From: Archegozetes longisetosus
Lineage: Eukaryota; Arthropoda; Arachnida; Sarcoptiformes; Trhypochthoniidae
NCBI GenBank assembly: GCA_018873245.2
Contig: JAEMBT020000017.1
Location: 1-64,000, forward strand
Direction: 5' to 3'
DNA: 64,000 nt
Shown here: in pieces, positions 34,150 to 45,266 of the stretch
Position numbering within the stretch: position 1 is the stretch's first letter
Layout: every line of letters begins with the position of its first letter
Translations under genes and position numbers: made by a program
Notes under the pieces: generated by a model
Told to the model about the DNA's origin: nothing
Seen by the model: the letters and a program-made list of their open reading frames with translations, nothing else
The model's database searches: none

Positions 34150-35226
34150 GAAAAAACCTTCGAAACAGTTAAGAGACCAGAAGGAATAGAGATATGGGAT
34201 GTCGAGGAATATAGTGAATGGTTAAAAATCATATATAAAGACGAAATTCAACGAAAAGATGAAAATGAACAGTTAGCTGATGAACATATAGAAGATTATA
34301 GTCAGGCCAACAAAGAGTTGAGACCTCGGAAAGACAAAAGTGAAAACGATTTCAGTTATCGCTCGGCCGAAAAATCAAGTAATGGAGAAGAAACTATTAT
34401 TTATGGATGGGAAAAATCAAAAAGCGAAGAGAATAGATCTGAAAATAATTCTAATGAGAAGTTTTGCGACACTGTTAACAACAACGATAGTCAAAACATA
34501 CCTGAAAATAAAGATAATAACTATAAGAATAGCAATGATATAAGGGAGGAACGTAATAAGGTCATAGCGCATGAAGATAGTCTCGAGAAATCACAAAAAT
34601 TAGTGGTCAGGAGTCGACCTAAACGTTTAACGAGAAAACCTGATCGCTATCAAGTATACGTCACAAGTAGAGTAACCACGTCACAACTGCTATACGGGAG
34701 GACTTAAGCAATCGAAAAAGAGGACAGAGGAGGACATTTTTATTTTTTATTCACATATAATTAATACAATTTGTGTCTAAATGAATACTTCTTATATTCT
34801 TTTGCTCCTCTTCTGAGGCATTGTGGTTCACAATTAAAAAGAGTTGTTTTGATTAAAATTTGTATACTACGTCACATGTATTTGATAAGTTAAACGTATG
34901 ATTGCACTATACTTATATATAAACCTCCTAATTGTTCCCTTTATAATGTATATATATGGTAAATTATACTATCTTTGACTACGAAAGGGTATAATTTGAC
35001 TTTTGTATACAAAACATAAGAAATAATTACAGTCTCAGGAAATTTTAATGCTTTTTGTAAAGGAGGACATTATATTGTCCTCCTCTGACCCTCGGGAGGA
35101 CAGAGGACAAAATTAGTCAAAAGAGGACTGTCCTCTCTAAAGTAGGACATGTGGTCACTCTAGTCACAAGTAAGCTGGAAGACCAGTTCATAGTCAACAC
35201 AATTTCATTCACATATAGATTAGATT
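34150..35226 (+). pseudogene. C-terminal tail of the gypsy polyprotein, split by a hAT MITE
   Basis: After integrase the reading frame continues with a charged, Glu/Asn/Lys-rich region (EYSEWLKIIYKDE near 34205 to KRLTRKPDRYQVYV near 34655). The hAT MITE enters at 34668. Directly after its second target copy the same frame resumes and runs about 18 codons to TGA at 35224-35226. It is a low-complexity hydrophilic tail of no known function. Confidence 0.6.
34668..35162 (+). mobile_element. hAT-type MITE in the gypsy 3' end
   Basis: 495 bp, ends TAGAGTAACCAC and GTGGTCACTCTA, with a perfect 8-bp TSD GTCACAAG (34660-34667, 35163-35170). Subterminal GAGGACA and TCCTC words recur. It is related to the MITE at 1416-1931 by its ends but not by its interior. 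Confidence 0.93.
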
Positions 35227-35229
35227 GAA

Positions 35230-36770
35230 GTCAAGTCAGGCAGTAAATATTTGAGTTTAATTGGAGTCTTGAAATGAACCAAACGTTAATTTAATCTAGT
35301 CTAATATTTGGGTAACTTGATATTCTTAGATTTAGTTTCAATATTGATGAAATTTTCATATGAAATCGGTTAACAATTTTATTAACATTAACCTAATTTT
35401 AAATAATTTCCTAATTAAGCTCATAATTAAGAGTTTAAATAACTTATCAGTAACTAAAATATTGGGTTTTAATTATTAGTAAAATGTTTCACTCTATCAT
35501 ATCCTAAAGTTATGCAAAATAATGATGTGGTTTGAATGTCTCTCTGAGTACACGCGGAGATTCATTCAGACCATGACATAGATATATCATAAAAATTATA
35601 AAGAGTGGTAAAGCTTTGTCGATGAGCAAAATCACTAAAAACATTTCTTATACTAGAAACTAATTAACACAACTAAAAAAAAAACAATGTACTATCAACT
35701 ATTAAGACTATGTTAAAGTTTAAAATAATATAATGGTGAGAGTAAAAGCGGTAAGGTGTATGACGAAATTGTAAGATATTGCAATATAATTTCGTAGCAG
35801 AACACAATTTTTGGATTTCTTTAACTTACTTTATTGAGGAATACGAGGTAAAAGACGGTTAATACATGTTTGCTTATCACTTTTATAGGAAAACTTCCCC
35901 CAAAATTGGGGCAGATACTTATAGGAGCTTGTGCTTATAATGGGGGGAATAGGGGGTATTGTTAGTTAATAGCTTTATGTGGGTTTACTATAGTGCTAAG
36001 GATTAGGATTGTATTTTCCTGTGACAGATCCGGCTTCATAATTTATGTCTGACTGTGGGAAAGTATAAGTTTAGGTTGTGGGAGAAATATAAAGGGAAAA
36101 AGTATTTGCAATATAACAGATTACTTTGAGATGATAGTAAGGAAAGCTGCAGTAATGAAAAGTTTGTGTATGACTTTCAGACTTTCAGTCTTTGACCGAT
36201 AGTCTTCAGCCATCGCCGGGCGCTTGATATATGTAATGAAAAGTTTTACGCAATAGTACAGAACTTAGTTCTGTACTATACCCTAAACCAAAAAAATAAA
36301 CTATTAGGGCTTGCGATTGACTCAAAATCAGCGACCTAATGCATTAGACTTTTGATAATTGTAAAAGGCTGATATATATAAAAGAGTTTTTACATTAGTA
36401 AGTTTTTTGGTAAGATCTCAGGAGTGTCCGACACAATTTCTAACATGTAAATTAATACAACGTAATATTTGTGATAATTGTCTTTTGTGTAATAATCAGT
36501 GATTAATTAAAATTTTTCATTTAATTTTATTAATTATTCAAATATCGAGGGTTTACTGTGTTAAGTAGCTAACAACGTGATAGACTCGATCCCAAGTCAA
36601 AAACCTTAAAAAGACGTTACATGTGGCTCACAAATACTACTATTCGCCCCCGAGAGTAACAATACTATTGAAGACATTGGATTCTCTTTCATGGGAACGT
36701 TGCCTATAAAATTTGATTTTGAACTAAAATCTTGCTTAATTTTACAGTTCCTTTTAATATAAAAACTCTG
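35230..36770. other. Intergenic, no gene seen
   Basis: AT-rich DNA that may include the eroded 3' LTR of the gypsy element. The second copy of the 39-bp repeat lies at 36226-36264 and is directly followed by its own short palindrome (AGAACTTAGTTCT). No RNA gene or ORF with family resemblance was found. Confidence 0.45.
36226..36264 (+). repeat. 39-bp direct repeat, copy 2
   Basis: Matches 22364-22402 at 37 of 39 bases. See copy 1; it may mark the downstream limit of the gypsy element. Confidence 0.5.
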
Positions 36771-38280
36771 GGTTGGCTTTTACTTTTGCGTGAAGGTGGG
36801 GATTCCATTACATATCTATATATTTATTATCAGCATGACTTGACAAGCAAGAGTATCAAGCCACACCCACCTCCAGCCGCTTCTAAGCTACGCCTACCAA
36901 AAAAATTTTATGCCACTCCCACCAAAATTTTCTTGAATATCAATCTAAGTATACTATTTAAGAATATGCAAGCGGATTTTCAAAATTCCTTCTGTATGCG
37001 AAGTTATGAATTTTCAAAATTTCGATATTCCAATAGTAACTAGAACATCATTTACATCTAATTTTTTCATTTTTGCTTATTTAATACCAATTCGTTTTTA
37101 GGAAAGATATAGACGTATATCTTATATGTTAGTAGTCTTGTCGAAAATACTTAAAATAAAAAAATTCATCTCATTCATACCGACCCATGTTAGATGGGCT
37201 CTCTCAAAACATGTTCCTTTGAGTGGATTGCATGAATGGCGGCATATTTCATTTACAGACCTCAATCTCCAACCAATTTTTATTTTAGCATCATTCGTTG
37301 GCATCATTGGAGATGAACACTTTATACATCGGGCATGAGTGGTAGTATAATCCCTGGTTGGAATGAGTTTAAACCTCTCTAAGAATTCAGTTACAGATTC
37401 TTCATCTGAGAAGTTATTTAGCTTAAGTCTTGAATCATCAAATTGTGGAAATTGACTTATTGCTATTTGGTTAAATATAAATAAAATTACTCTGGAAGAG
37501 GCAGTACACAGTGGAAAATTTGTCAGAAATTGGAATAATATTGGATGTCGTTTGAGTTTCCATTCCAATTTCTAACACTAAACACTGTACTCCCGCATTG
37601 TTGTAAACGGGATAGTGCTAGGATCTGAAGGTAATCATTACTCAAAAGTAACCACTTCTGGTCCCTCCAGCTAGACTTGTATCATAATCCAACAATGGAG
37701 AGTCAACCCGCCTATGAGCACGTTTGATGTATTTTGTGTGAATGAATGTGTGTAAAATATAAAAATAAAATTATAAAATTTATAAAATAAAAAATTGTAG
37801 TATTTAGTACTTAAATTGAAAATCTCAATTTTGATTAATTTACTTTTAAAAAGCTTAATAATTAAAATAACAAATAAAAAATATTTAGACTTACACTTAG
37901 AGTGGAACTGGTGAGAGTAAAATTCACAAAAAACAAAATTTTCACTAAAAACTGAATTTAACGCACTTATTTAAAAAAAATCAAAACACGTGTTGATGTA
38001 CAATAAATAAGCAAAAATGAAAAAATTAGACATAAATGATGTCCTAGTTACTATTGGAATATCGAAATTTTGAAAATCTGCTTGCATATTTTTAAATAGT
38101 ACATTTAGATGGAAATTCAAGAAAATGTTGGTGGGAGTGGCTTAAAAATTTCTTGGTGGTCGGAGCTTAAAAGTGGTAGGAGGTGGGCGTGGTTTGAGAC
38201 TTGTTTGTCATGTAATGCTGATAATAAATATATAAATATGTAATGGTTTTCCCAGCTTCACGCAAAAGTAAAAGCCAACC
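36771..38280 (-). mobile_element. Merlin-type DNA transposon
   Basis: 1510 bp with inverted repeats of about 300 bp starting GGTTGGCTTTTACTTTTGCG, flanked by a perfect 9-bp TSD AAAACTCTG (36762-36770 and 38281-38289). TSDs of 8-9 bp fit the Merlin (IS1016/ISXO2-like) superfamily, as does the remnant transposase inside. The long inverted repeats are unusual for the group. The interior between the repeats is about 37090-37985. Confidence 0.85.
37122..37568 (-). pseudogene. Merlin transposase N-terminal fragment
   Basis: A 148-codon frame with a hydrophobic start, then NNFSDEESVTEFLERFKLIP, a zinc-ribbon CIKCSSPMM, and IGWRLRSVNEICRHSCNP...GTCFERAHLTW, matching the N-terminal ribbon and W-R-C block of ISXO2/Merlin transposases. 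The catalytic DDE part is absent, so the element is non-autonomous. Confidence 0.65.
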
Positions 38281-38312
38281 AAAACTCTGGAATCAATAGT
38301 GTGAAACAAATC

Positions 38313-40916
38313 CAATTCTAGGATTGATCTTTAAAACTGAACATAAACCAAGTTAAATTTGGGCCCATTTTACACATATAAGTTTGTTTGACCAATTCTC
38401 TAGAGACTAGAGATAAAGATTGAAGTTTAGATCTCATTTCGAGTTTTGATCAATGATTTCTTTAAAGTATGTTTTCTCAGTGAAAAAAACTTTGTATGAA
38501 TGACATTTTGATTATATTTATTTTAAGGTTTGTTTTTACATTCTAATGAATTACATAAACAGTTTTCATTACAATTTTGGCCAACTTTTTTACAATCACA
38601 CAAACGAACGCATTTAGCTTTACAGCTACAATAAAATTGATTATTACTTTCTAAAAAAAGCTGAATTTTTGATTTACTTTTAGAAACTTTTTGATCTGAA
38701 TTTGAATAAAATAAAATACTATAAAATTTAACATTTTTCGGTATCAAAACATATTTCAGTAAACTTTTTATATCATCAAATTTAGCCTTTTTAAAGGTAA
38801 ATAACCATCATAAGCATTATTTAAGGTAGTGAAATCAAAATTTTCTATTATATCAGTCTTTACGAGACTTATTTCTAACTCAAAGTTTTCAGATAACAGA
38901 TTAGTTGTTGCAAAAATTCCTTTTTGTGTGAATTTTATTTTTCTAATTTGTGTTAGGTTTTCAACATTATTAACTAATAATTTATCAAAAAACTTTTTAT
39001 TCTCTTTAACTATTATGATAGGAGTTCCATCAGGTTCTAAATCATCAGTTAAAGGAAAATTCACATAATTAATATTGAAGTTTACATCAGTTTCTCTAAT
39101 AAGATTAACCCATTGAGAAGGGAAGCAAACCTTTTCTACTTTTAGTCTATTTTTCTCAATTCGGCCAAAATCCCGGTCACAATCTAAGTACGAGTGACCA
39201 GGAATCGGGTATATAATAGTGATTTCATCTATTATATTATTTTTTATTAGACTCCAATAATAAATCCAAATATATCTATTCTTATTTTGTGCGAAACAAT
39301 TGTCTGGGAAAATGAAAAATTTTCTGAAATTTGATTTTCGATTCTTAATATAAAAATCTAAGCAAGAAATTGATTCATTTGGTCCTTTTCCTGCAAAGCT
39401 TTCAGAATATAAAAACATGTCAGCGTTTCCAGTTTTTATATCATGGATACAAAAATTGTGAATCCACAATTGTCTTAAATAATATTCACAAGAAACTTTT
39501 GTTAAGGGAAGGGGCAAATTCTTTTCAAAATCCATGGATATAGCACAAATACTATTATCAATCTTTACTAAACTTTTAATTTCATTTTGAATTTCATAAA
39601 ACTTATCTGATTCTGTTTGATGCTCTTCTAACCGCTTTTTGAAAATAATAGTTTCAGAATCAGATTCTGAAGATTTTATTTTCACGTTAAAAAGTTCACA
39701 TTCACCGCAAATATCACTTCGAGGGAAGCCAAAGCCTATATTTGATTTCTTGAAGTAATGTAAAAAAAATTCATATGAAACCACTTTTTCATATTCATAT
39801 AATTCGATGAATTTTCTATAAAGTTTCGCCACATTCATATCTGAAGATAAATATTTTCTATTTTTCCCTGATTTTGGCGAGTAATGACTTTCTCGAGCTG
39901 GCAAGTTATCAATAAAGTCTATGACGTCATCTAAAATTTCTTGAGGCAAACAGTTCCAGTTGTTGCCATGTTTTTCTCTCAAATCTTCAGAAATATCGCG
40001 ATTTTTTAGCATTTTAGACACTAATCTACTTTTTTTTATTTGATGTAAATTAACAAAAGAATTTTTGCAAACTTTTTTCCTTACATTTTTTATTTCAATA
40101 AAATATTCAAAACTTTGCGATTTCGGTTTTTTGTTGTCATTTTCTGAGTCTGTGTTCCTTCTTCTTTTAATAGGCACTGGGATTACTAATCCTTTTAAAT
40201 AGTCATTTTCTCTGTTATGATGATTACTTAATTTTTTTAAATATTGAAGAATAGTTTCTTTTTCACTAGAAGTAAAGTCTGCGATACAGTTTTTTGTACA
40301 ACATATGTCAGAGTTTACTTCTTGAAGCAATGAATTAGAGTTTTCACATTTTTCTCAGAAGGTCTCCTTTGGTTTGAAGTTTTGACTAAATTTTGAATAA
40401 AGTTTTTTTTAACTGTATTGGAATTTTTGCTGAAAGTGGAGTAAGTTTTGTAGAGTTAGGTGTCACAGATCCTTCAATTCCGAATAGATGTCTTCTTTTT
40501 TTTAGCAAAAGGCATACTTTAAACTAATTGAATTATTTTATTTTACACTTAAATATTTTATTTATACTATATTGTTAACCCTTTGAAAACTATAACATCA
40601 AACTTTTGAAAATATTCAAAATTAACTTTTTGGCCTTAATAAATCACTTAAAATCAAAAATATTTCAAACTATCTTAAACAAAGTCAAACTCAAATGAAA
40701 TCAAGTTTAGATATTTTGAAATAAAAGTGTTAAAGCTTAATGTTGAACATGTATGATTTGTACGCCTGAAACTTTAAGAACTTAATCCTTAATGTCTAGT
40801 CATAATGTCGTGAAAGAAACCTTTTGGGAATTCATTGATATATTTTTCACTTTCTATAGTTTGGGTCTAGTTTTCATTTGGTTTATGTTCAGTTTTAAAG
40901 ATCAATCCTAGAATTG
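38313..40916 (-). mobile_element. DNA transposon with 39-bp perfect inverted repeats
   Basis: 38313-38351 and 40878-40916 are perfect reverse complements (CAATTCTAGGATTGATC and onward). Between them lies one long transposase-like gene. The target duplication is unclear. On the right side the element directly interrupts the fibre-like gene. Confidence 0.85.
38523..40512 (-). pseudogene. RNase-H-like transposase of a large arthropod transposon family, one-base frameshift
   Basis: An uninterrupted 520-codon frame (40330-38768) contains an N-terminal Cys-rich part, a C-x2-C finger (ICGECELF), and a DDE-like core: ISMDFEKNLPLPL, then FFIFPDNCFAQNKN, then GHSYLDCDRDFGRIEK. It resembles transposon proteins often left as uncharacterised in arthropods (I believe the DUF7869 type, but this needs checking). 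A one-base loss in an A run near 38800 separates the C-terminal tail (38747-38523), which is a CXC-like Cys cluster (CSCKAKCVRLCDCKKVGQNC). Upstream of 40330 the N-terminus continues toward an ATG near 40512 (MPFAKKKK) with small shifts. Confidence 0.7.
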
Positions 40917-41350
40917 CATCTCAAAAAATCTAATCCAGTCGATAGAATTACGTGGTAAAACTGGTTCAGAAACTTGAGGCAAAATCATCTGATTAAGATA
41001 TTTTTTATTAACAGCATTTTCATCTTCAATAGGATCACCAACATTTTTAATTCTATCATCTTTAGTATTGAAACTTAATTTTCTTTCAAACAACAGAACA
41101 TTTTGATACAAATATATTTTTTGTACAGCATCATTAATATCGTTAGGCAAAGTTAAATTTTGAATAGTTTTATTATTCATATCAATATCTTCATTCATTC
41201 CGAGAAAATTTCTTAAAATTTGATCTGTTCTTTCAATAAAGGATGTTTTATTAACGTCTTTTTGGTCTTCAAGATCTTCAACATTAATCGTTTAGTTTCT
41301 ATGTCATAATTATTGTCATTTGTTAGTTTAGATCCTATTCCAGGATCCAT
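40917..41350 (-). pseudogene. Fibre-like protein of Polinton-type element, truncated
   Basis: ATG at 41350 lies 48 bp after the ATPase stop. A frameshift near 41290 is followed by an open frame with two copies of a motif typical of trimeric fibre/tail-spike proteins (MNNKTIQNLTLPND...DAVQKIYL and IKNVGDPIEDENAVNKKYL). The frame is interrupted at 40917 by the transposon inserted there. It probably formed the receptor-binding fibre of the element's particle. This is inference from the repeat motif and the neighbour. Confidence 0.55.
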
Positions 41351-41653
41351 TTATACTCTTTTTATGCTTAGACATAATTCCAAAAGTTTGCTTATAATTA
41401 CTCATTTATTATATGATCAAAATTCTTTCTAAATTTCAATTCTTTTGACTTTTTGTCAATCAATAAGAAGCTATATGGTTCTGAGGTTACAGATTTAAAA
41501 TATCGTTTAGACGTTTCTTTATCCACATCTAAACAATGGTTTCTTTAAATTTCAGTCAATTATCTTTCATTAGAAACATTGTAAAAACTAAAATAATTGC
41601 ACTGTAGTCGTATATCTTTTGGAGTTGCAAAATGGCTTGGACTTAAATAAATT

Positions 41654-44278
41654 GGGTCCTGGACAATTGCCCGATACCCAATTGCCCGACATCCCAATTG
41701 CCCGACACCCAATTGCTCAAAGCCCAAATCAGTTACAAATGAGTAATGCAAAACCTTGTGGTCAAGTTACTTGAACGTTTTATTCAATAAGAATTATGCA
41801 ATATATGAATGAAATATAAATATAAATCAAAGGAAGTAATTAACAAAATGTTATAAAGAAATATTATAAGCTATTCCTCTTAAGAAGTCGATGACATTAT
41901 TATAGCTATTTCTATTTTCGAAAACATTCATTATTCGTTGTTCTCGATCTGAGTCTGATTGTTTCGGTTTCGGCCTGGGATATCCGCGTAAAATTGCTTC
42001 CAGTTGATCCTCGACTTGCCTCTGTTCCTTTTGCATTTCCTTAATAATTGAATGAACGCCAACATGAGGTCGACCAACTAAATTCTCCCATCGACGATGC
42101 CAGGCTTCAACTGCATTTTGTGTCCTGGGAATACCTAATTCTTTAAATTTAATAGTTTAATATCACTTAAAACATTAAACCTTAAAAACTTGAAATCTTA
42201 CCAACACGATCTGAGACAGACCACAAATCCGGTGGAAAAAGTGGTGCCGAACGACTAACAATTCCGTTTCTAAGAATTCTTTTGATACGGCCATGAACAT
42301 AATTGTCTTCAAACCACTGAACGACAACTTTGGCTTCCTCAGGCATCCTGCGTTTTAAAATATCAAAGGCGGCAGGAATTTCAGAGGCAGGTAAAAAGGC
42401 CAGGGCTGGAATTTGTCTGATTGCAAGACTGAATTCTACGTCAGTACCATAGCGTTTAGCGAGGCCAGAATTTTGCACTCTACGCCAAACACTTTGACCC
42501 AAATGGAAAAAGCAACCTTTATTAACTGCATTAGGGATATCGTTACTCGATGAGGTTATTGCTGCCATTTCAAAATCCGTAATCATAATTGTTGGATTGA
42601 GCGTGAGATTCTTTTCATCAGCAAAGTCGACTAAGTCCTTGAATATATTCAATTTAATTTCAATAAATTCGAGACAAACATTGCGCTATTTACCTCAAAT
42701 AAGCGAGAGTAGCATTCAAGTGATTTACTTGACATTAGGGCATAAACTAGTGGTAAAACCCGGCTGCAATTTTCTGGTCCAACTGAGGCATGAATAGTGT
42801 ACAATTGGTGGAATATTGTTGGGACAGTTTTAAAAGTGCCATCCATTAGCCAATACTGAGCCGAACGTAATTTATTTAGATTATCCGCTGAACAGAATAG
42901 TAATATTTTATCTGACCCTAATAACAGAATTAGTAGTGATGGGAGATGCGATAAACTCAACGGGTAGAAACTAACCAACATCAGACTCTCGAACTGAAAA
43001 CTGTTCGCCAGCTAATGTGACTCGCAGATTCCGGTATATTTAATTCATCTAATGAATTAGGATCAGTAAAAACATCATCAGTTCTCGCGCGTTTAATTCT
43101 TTTCCTCAACGCATTTTTCGATGGCATATATTGGACATTGTTTTGAGGCATTGAAGTTGTTGTAGTTTGAATGATTTGCGCAGGACGACTATCAGTATTC
43201 TTAGCAGTTTCTAAAATTTAACGCAACAAAATAAATATCGAAACAAAAAGAATACAAGGAAAAACATACGTTTTAGTTGGGCTAGTGCAATTTCTACATC
43301 AAATCTAGTAGCAGCAGGTGAATGATTGTGTTCAACAAATTTTCGAAGAAAATGGTCATTTCCTACTGGGATAGTATTCGCCCTGCCTTTACAGGAATTG
43401 GCTTTCCTTTTTTCACAGCACCAGTAAAAGATATCATCACGACTTTTGTCTTTAACCATAAGATAGCCTCTAACATTAATTTTTGTATGATTTCTTTCTG
43501 AAGCAACTTTTTCGCAAATTTCAGCCATAATATTCCAAATAATTATATAATCTGAAAATTAAAAAAATTCATCTCCAAACAACCTACAAGCAAAAGCTAA
43601 CGAAACCTAACCTAACATAGTATTACATAACCTAACGTAACGTAACAACATAACCTAGTGGAAGCGAAAAAATATTTTGTTGGGGCCTGGTGTTAATGAA
43701 GTCGCGCGCGTACTGATACTAAAATAATGCCTAAAAAGTCATAAAAATTACTTACCCTTAAAAGTGACGAAAGTGGATAAAGATATATCACAATAGATGA
43801 AATGACAATAGATGAAATCACAAAAATAAAATCACAGAAATAAAATCACAGAAATAAAATCACAGAAACAAAATTGTTGAAATAAAGAGCACTTCACTCT
43901 ATTAAGTCTTGAAGACAACTGATTGACTTTATTAGAGTTAAAATAGTATACAAAACTGTGTTAGGAAAATAGCTGGACATAAACAATGTACTAATCCTTG
44001 AACGTAAACAAAGTAATAAACTAATCCTTGAGTGTAAATAAAGAAATCGACTAATCCTTACTCGACCATTATAACTTAAATGTAATTAACTTAATATAAA
44101 GTTTTGCAATTAGGACATACACTTATTGAGGGGGTCGGAGGGGATTAGGAGTTTGGGGGGTTTAAGGTTATAAAACAAAACTCAAGGAGGTTGAAAGTTT
44201 TGCGATTAGGTGTCGGGCAATTAGGTGTCGAGCAATCGGCTGTCGGGCAATCGGCTGTCGGGCAATCGACCCAAACCC
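41654..44278 (-). mobile_element. MULE (Mutator-like) transposon with FLYWCH transposase
   Basis: 2625 bp, ends GGGTCCTGGACAATTGCCC and GGGCAATCGACCCAAACCC, flanked by a perfect 9-bp TSD AAATAAATT (41645-41653, 44279-44287). Each end has subterminal tandem units of ~16 bp (CAATTGCCCGACACC). AAATCACAG repeats sit at 43795-43870. It carries one five-exon transposase gene. 9-bp TSDs are the MULE signature. Confidence 0.95.
41851..43528 (-). CDS. MULE transposase with N-terminal FLYWCH domain, five exons
   Basis: Exons 43528-43270, 43210-42976, 42917-42694, 42637-42202 and 42140-41851 are joined by GT-AG introns whose phases match. Exon 1 is a FLYWCH finger (INVRGYLMVKDKS, YWCCEKRKANSCKGRA, VEHNHSP). 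Exon 3 has the first catalytic Asp (WLMDGTFKT). Exon 4 has ITDFEMA and the C-x2-H pair (CFFHLGQ). Exon 5 has NAVEAWHRRW and a coiled-coil tail. About 480 residues in all. One extra base near 43020 in exon 2 shifts the frame just before LAGEQF; otherwise it is intact, so it is either recently inactivated or a sequencing error. It lies inside, and on the same strand as, the ATPase gene it disrupts. Confidence 0.85.
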
Positions 44279-44726
44279 AAATAAATTAATGAACAATTTT
44301 TCTTTTAACTTCTAATAGAAAGATCTATAATCAGATGTTGATCAGCATCAGTTACAAAATCACCAAATACAATTAAATTCTAATATTCTTTATCTAAATC
44401 GACATTCCCAATATCATCTTTACTTGAACTGAATATAGCTACTTGAAAGTCCTCACCTGTTTCATCTTTCTTGGTTTCGTTAACGTTATTTATCCCCATT
44501 TCTCCACTAATCCCTCTCCCTATGCATGCTTCCCGCCATTTTATTTGTTTACATCCGCTCGCTCTCTTTTACCTTTACACACAGCAGCGCCCACGCCTAC
44601 TCGCACAGCTACCCACCTCTACTTCACTCTCCCCGCACCCCACAGAGTACCCCCTTCGTTTTCCAAACCTGGGCCATAAATGCTATGCTAGCCTCAATGG
44701 CCCGCTCCCTCTTACTGCTAGCCGGC

Positions 44727-44750
44727 GATATCGAACTCAATCCAGGCCCC
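44727..44750 (+). other. 2A-like ribosome-skipping motif
   Basis: Codons GAT ATC GAA CTC AAT CCA GGC CCC encode DIELNPGP, preceded by a Leu-rich run (LLLLAG). In known 2A sequences the ribosome skips the last Gly-Pro bond. Here this would separate a ~74-residue leader from the endonuclease-RT polyprotein. 2A-like sequences at LINE N-termini are known in trypanosomes and sea urchins. Confidence 0.8.
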
Positions 44751-45266
44751 TCCCTTCCCTCCCAATTAAATATCCTTCAACTGAATATAAATCGTATCAG
44801 AAACAAACTACCCGAGCTAACCAATTTCCTATCCCTCCATCAAATACATATAGCTGCCCTCCAGGAAACCAAAGTAACTCCCCGAGCACAAACTCCCAAA
44901 ATTCCTGACTACTTCCCCATCAGACTAGACCGCAAACAAGGCCCCGGAGGCGGCCTTATCTTATACAGTCACAGCTCCATTGCATATTCTACCCACACCC
45001 CCTCTGTCCCCTCCCAACAAACCTGTAGAAATGTAAGCCTGCTCGATATTCATAGATAAGTCCACTTACACAACAGTAAACATCTATAACCCTTCCCTAC
45101 CAAAAGCACCCTAGCAGTACAACCCCGACCTTCAACCCATTTAAAATCTACCAACCCTATCATTGTAAGCGACTTCAATGCCCACCACCCTACCTGATTC
45201 AAATCACAACTCTCGACACCCGCGGAAACCTGCCTCATCAAATCGAGCCCCTCCCCCCTCTGATAC

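Larger units (their letters stand above)
41398..44480 (-). pseudogene. Packaging ATPase (FtsK/A32-like) of Polinton-type element, split by a MULE
   Basis: The part before the insertion (44480-44279) reads VFGDFVTDADQHLIIDL; the frame resumes right after the MULE (41653-41398) with IYLSPSHFATPKDIRL, FYNVSNER and EPYSFLLIDKK, ending at TAA 41398-41400. These are the Walker B to C-terminal motifs of the A32-like genome-packaging ATPase found in Polintons and adintoviruses. The Walker A half is missing: at about 44480 the sequence changes to the LINE. In-frame stops occur at least four times (near 44385, 44305, 41565 and 41555). The gene is followed closely by the fibre-like gene on the same strand. 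Confidence 0.75.

Noticed and set aside
36732..37043. 103-codon ORF
   Set aside because: Made almost entirely of Merlin terminal repeat.
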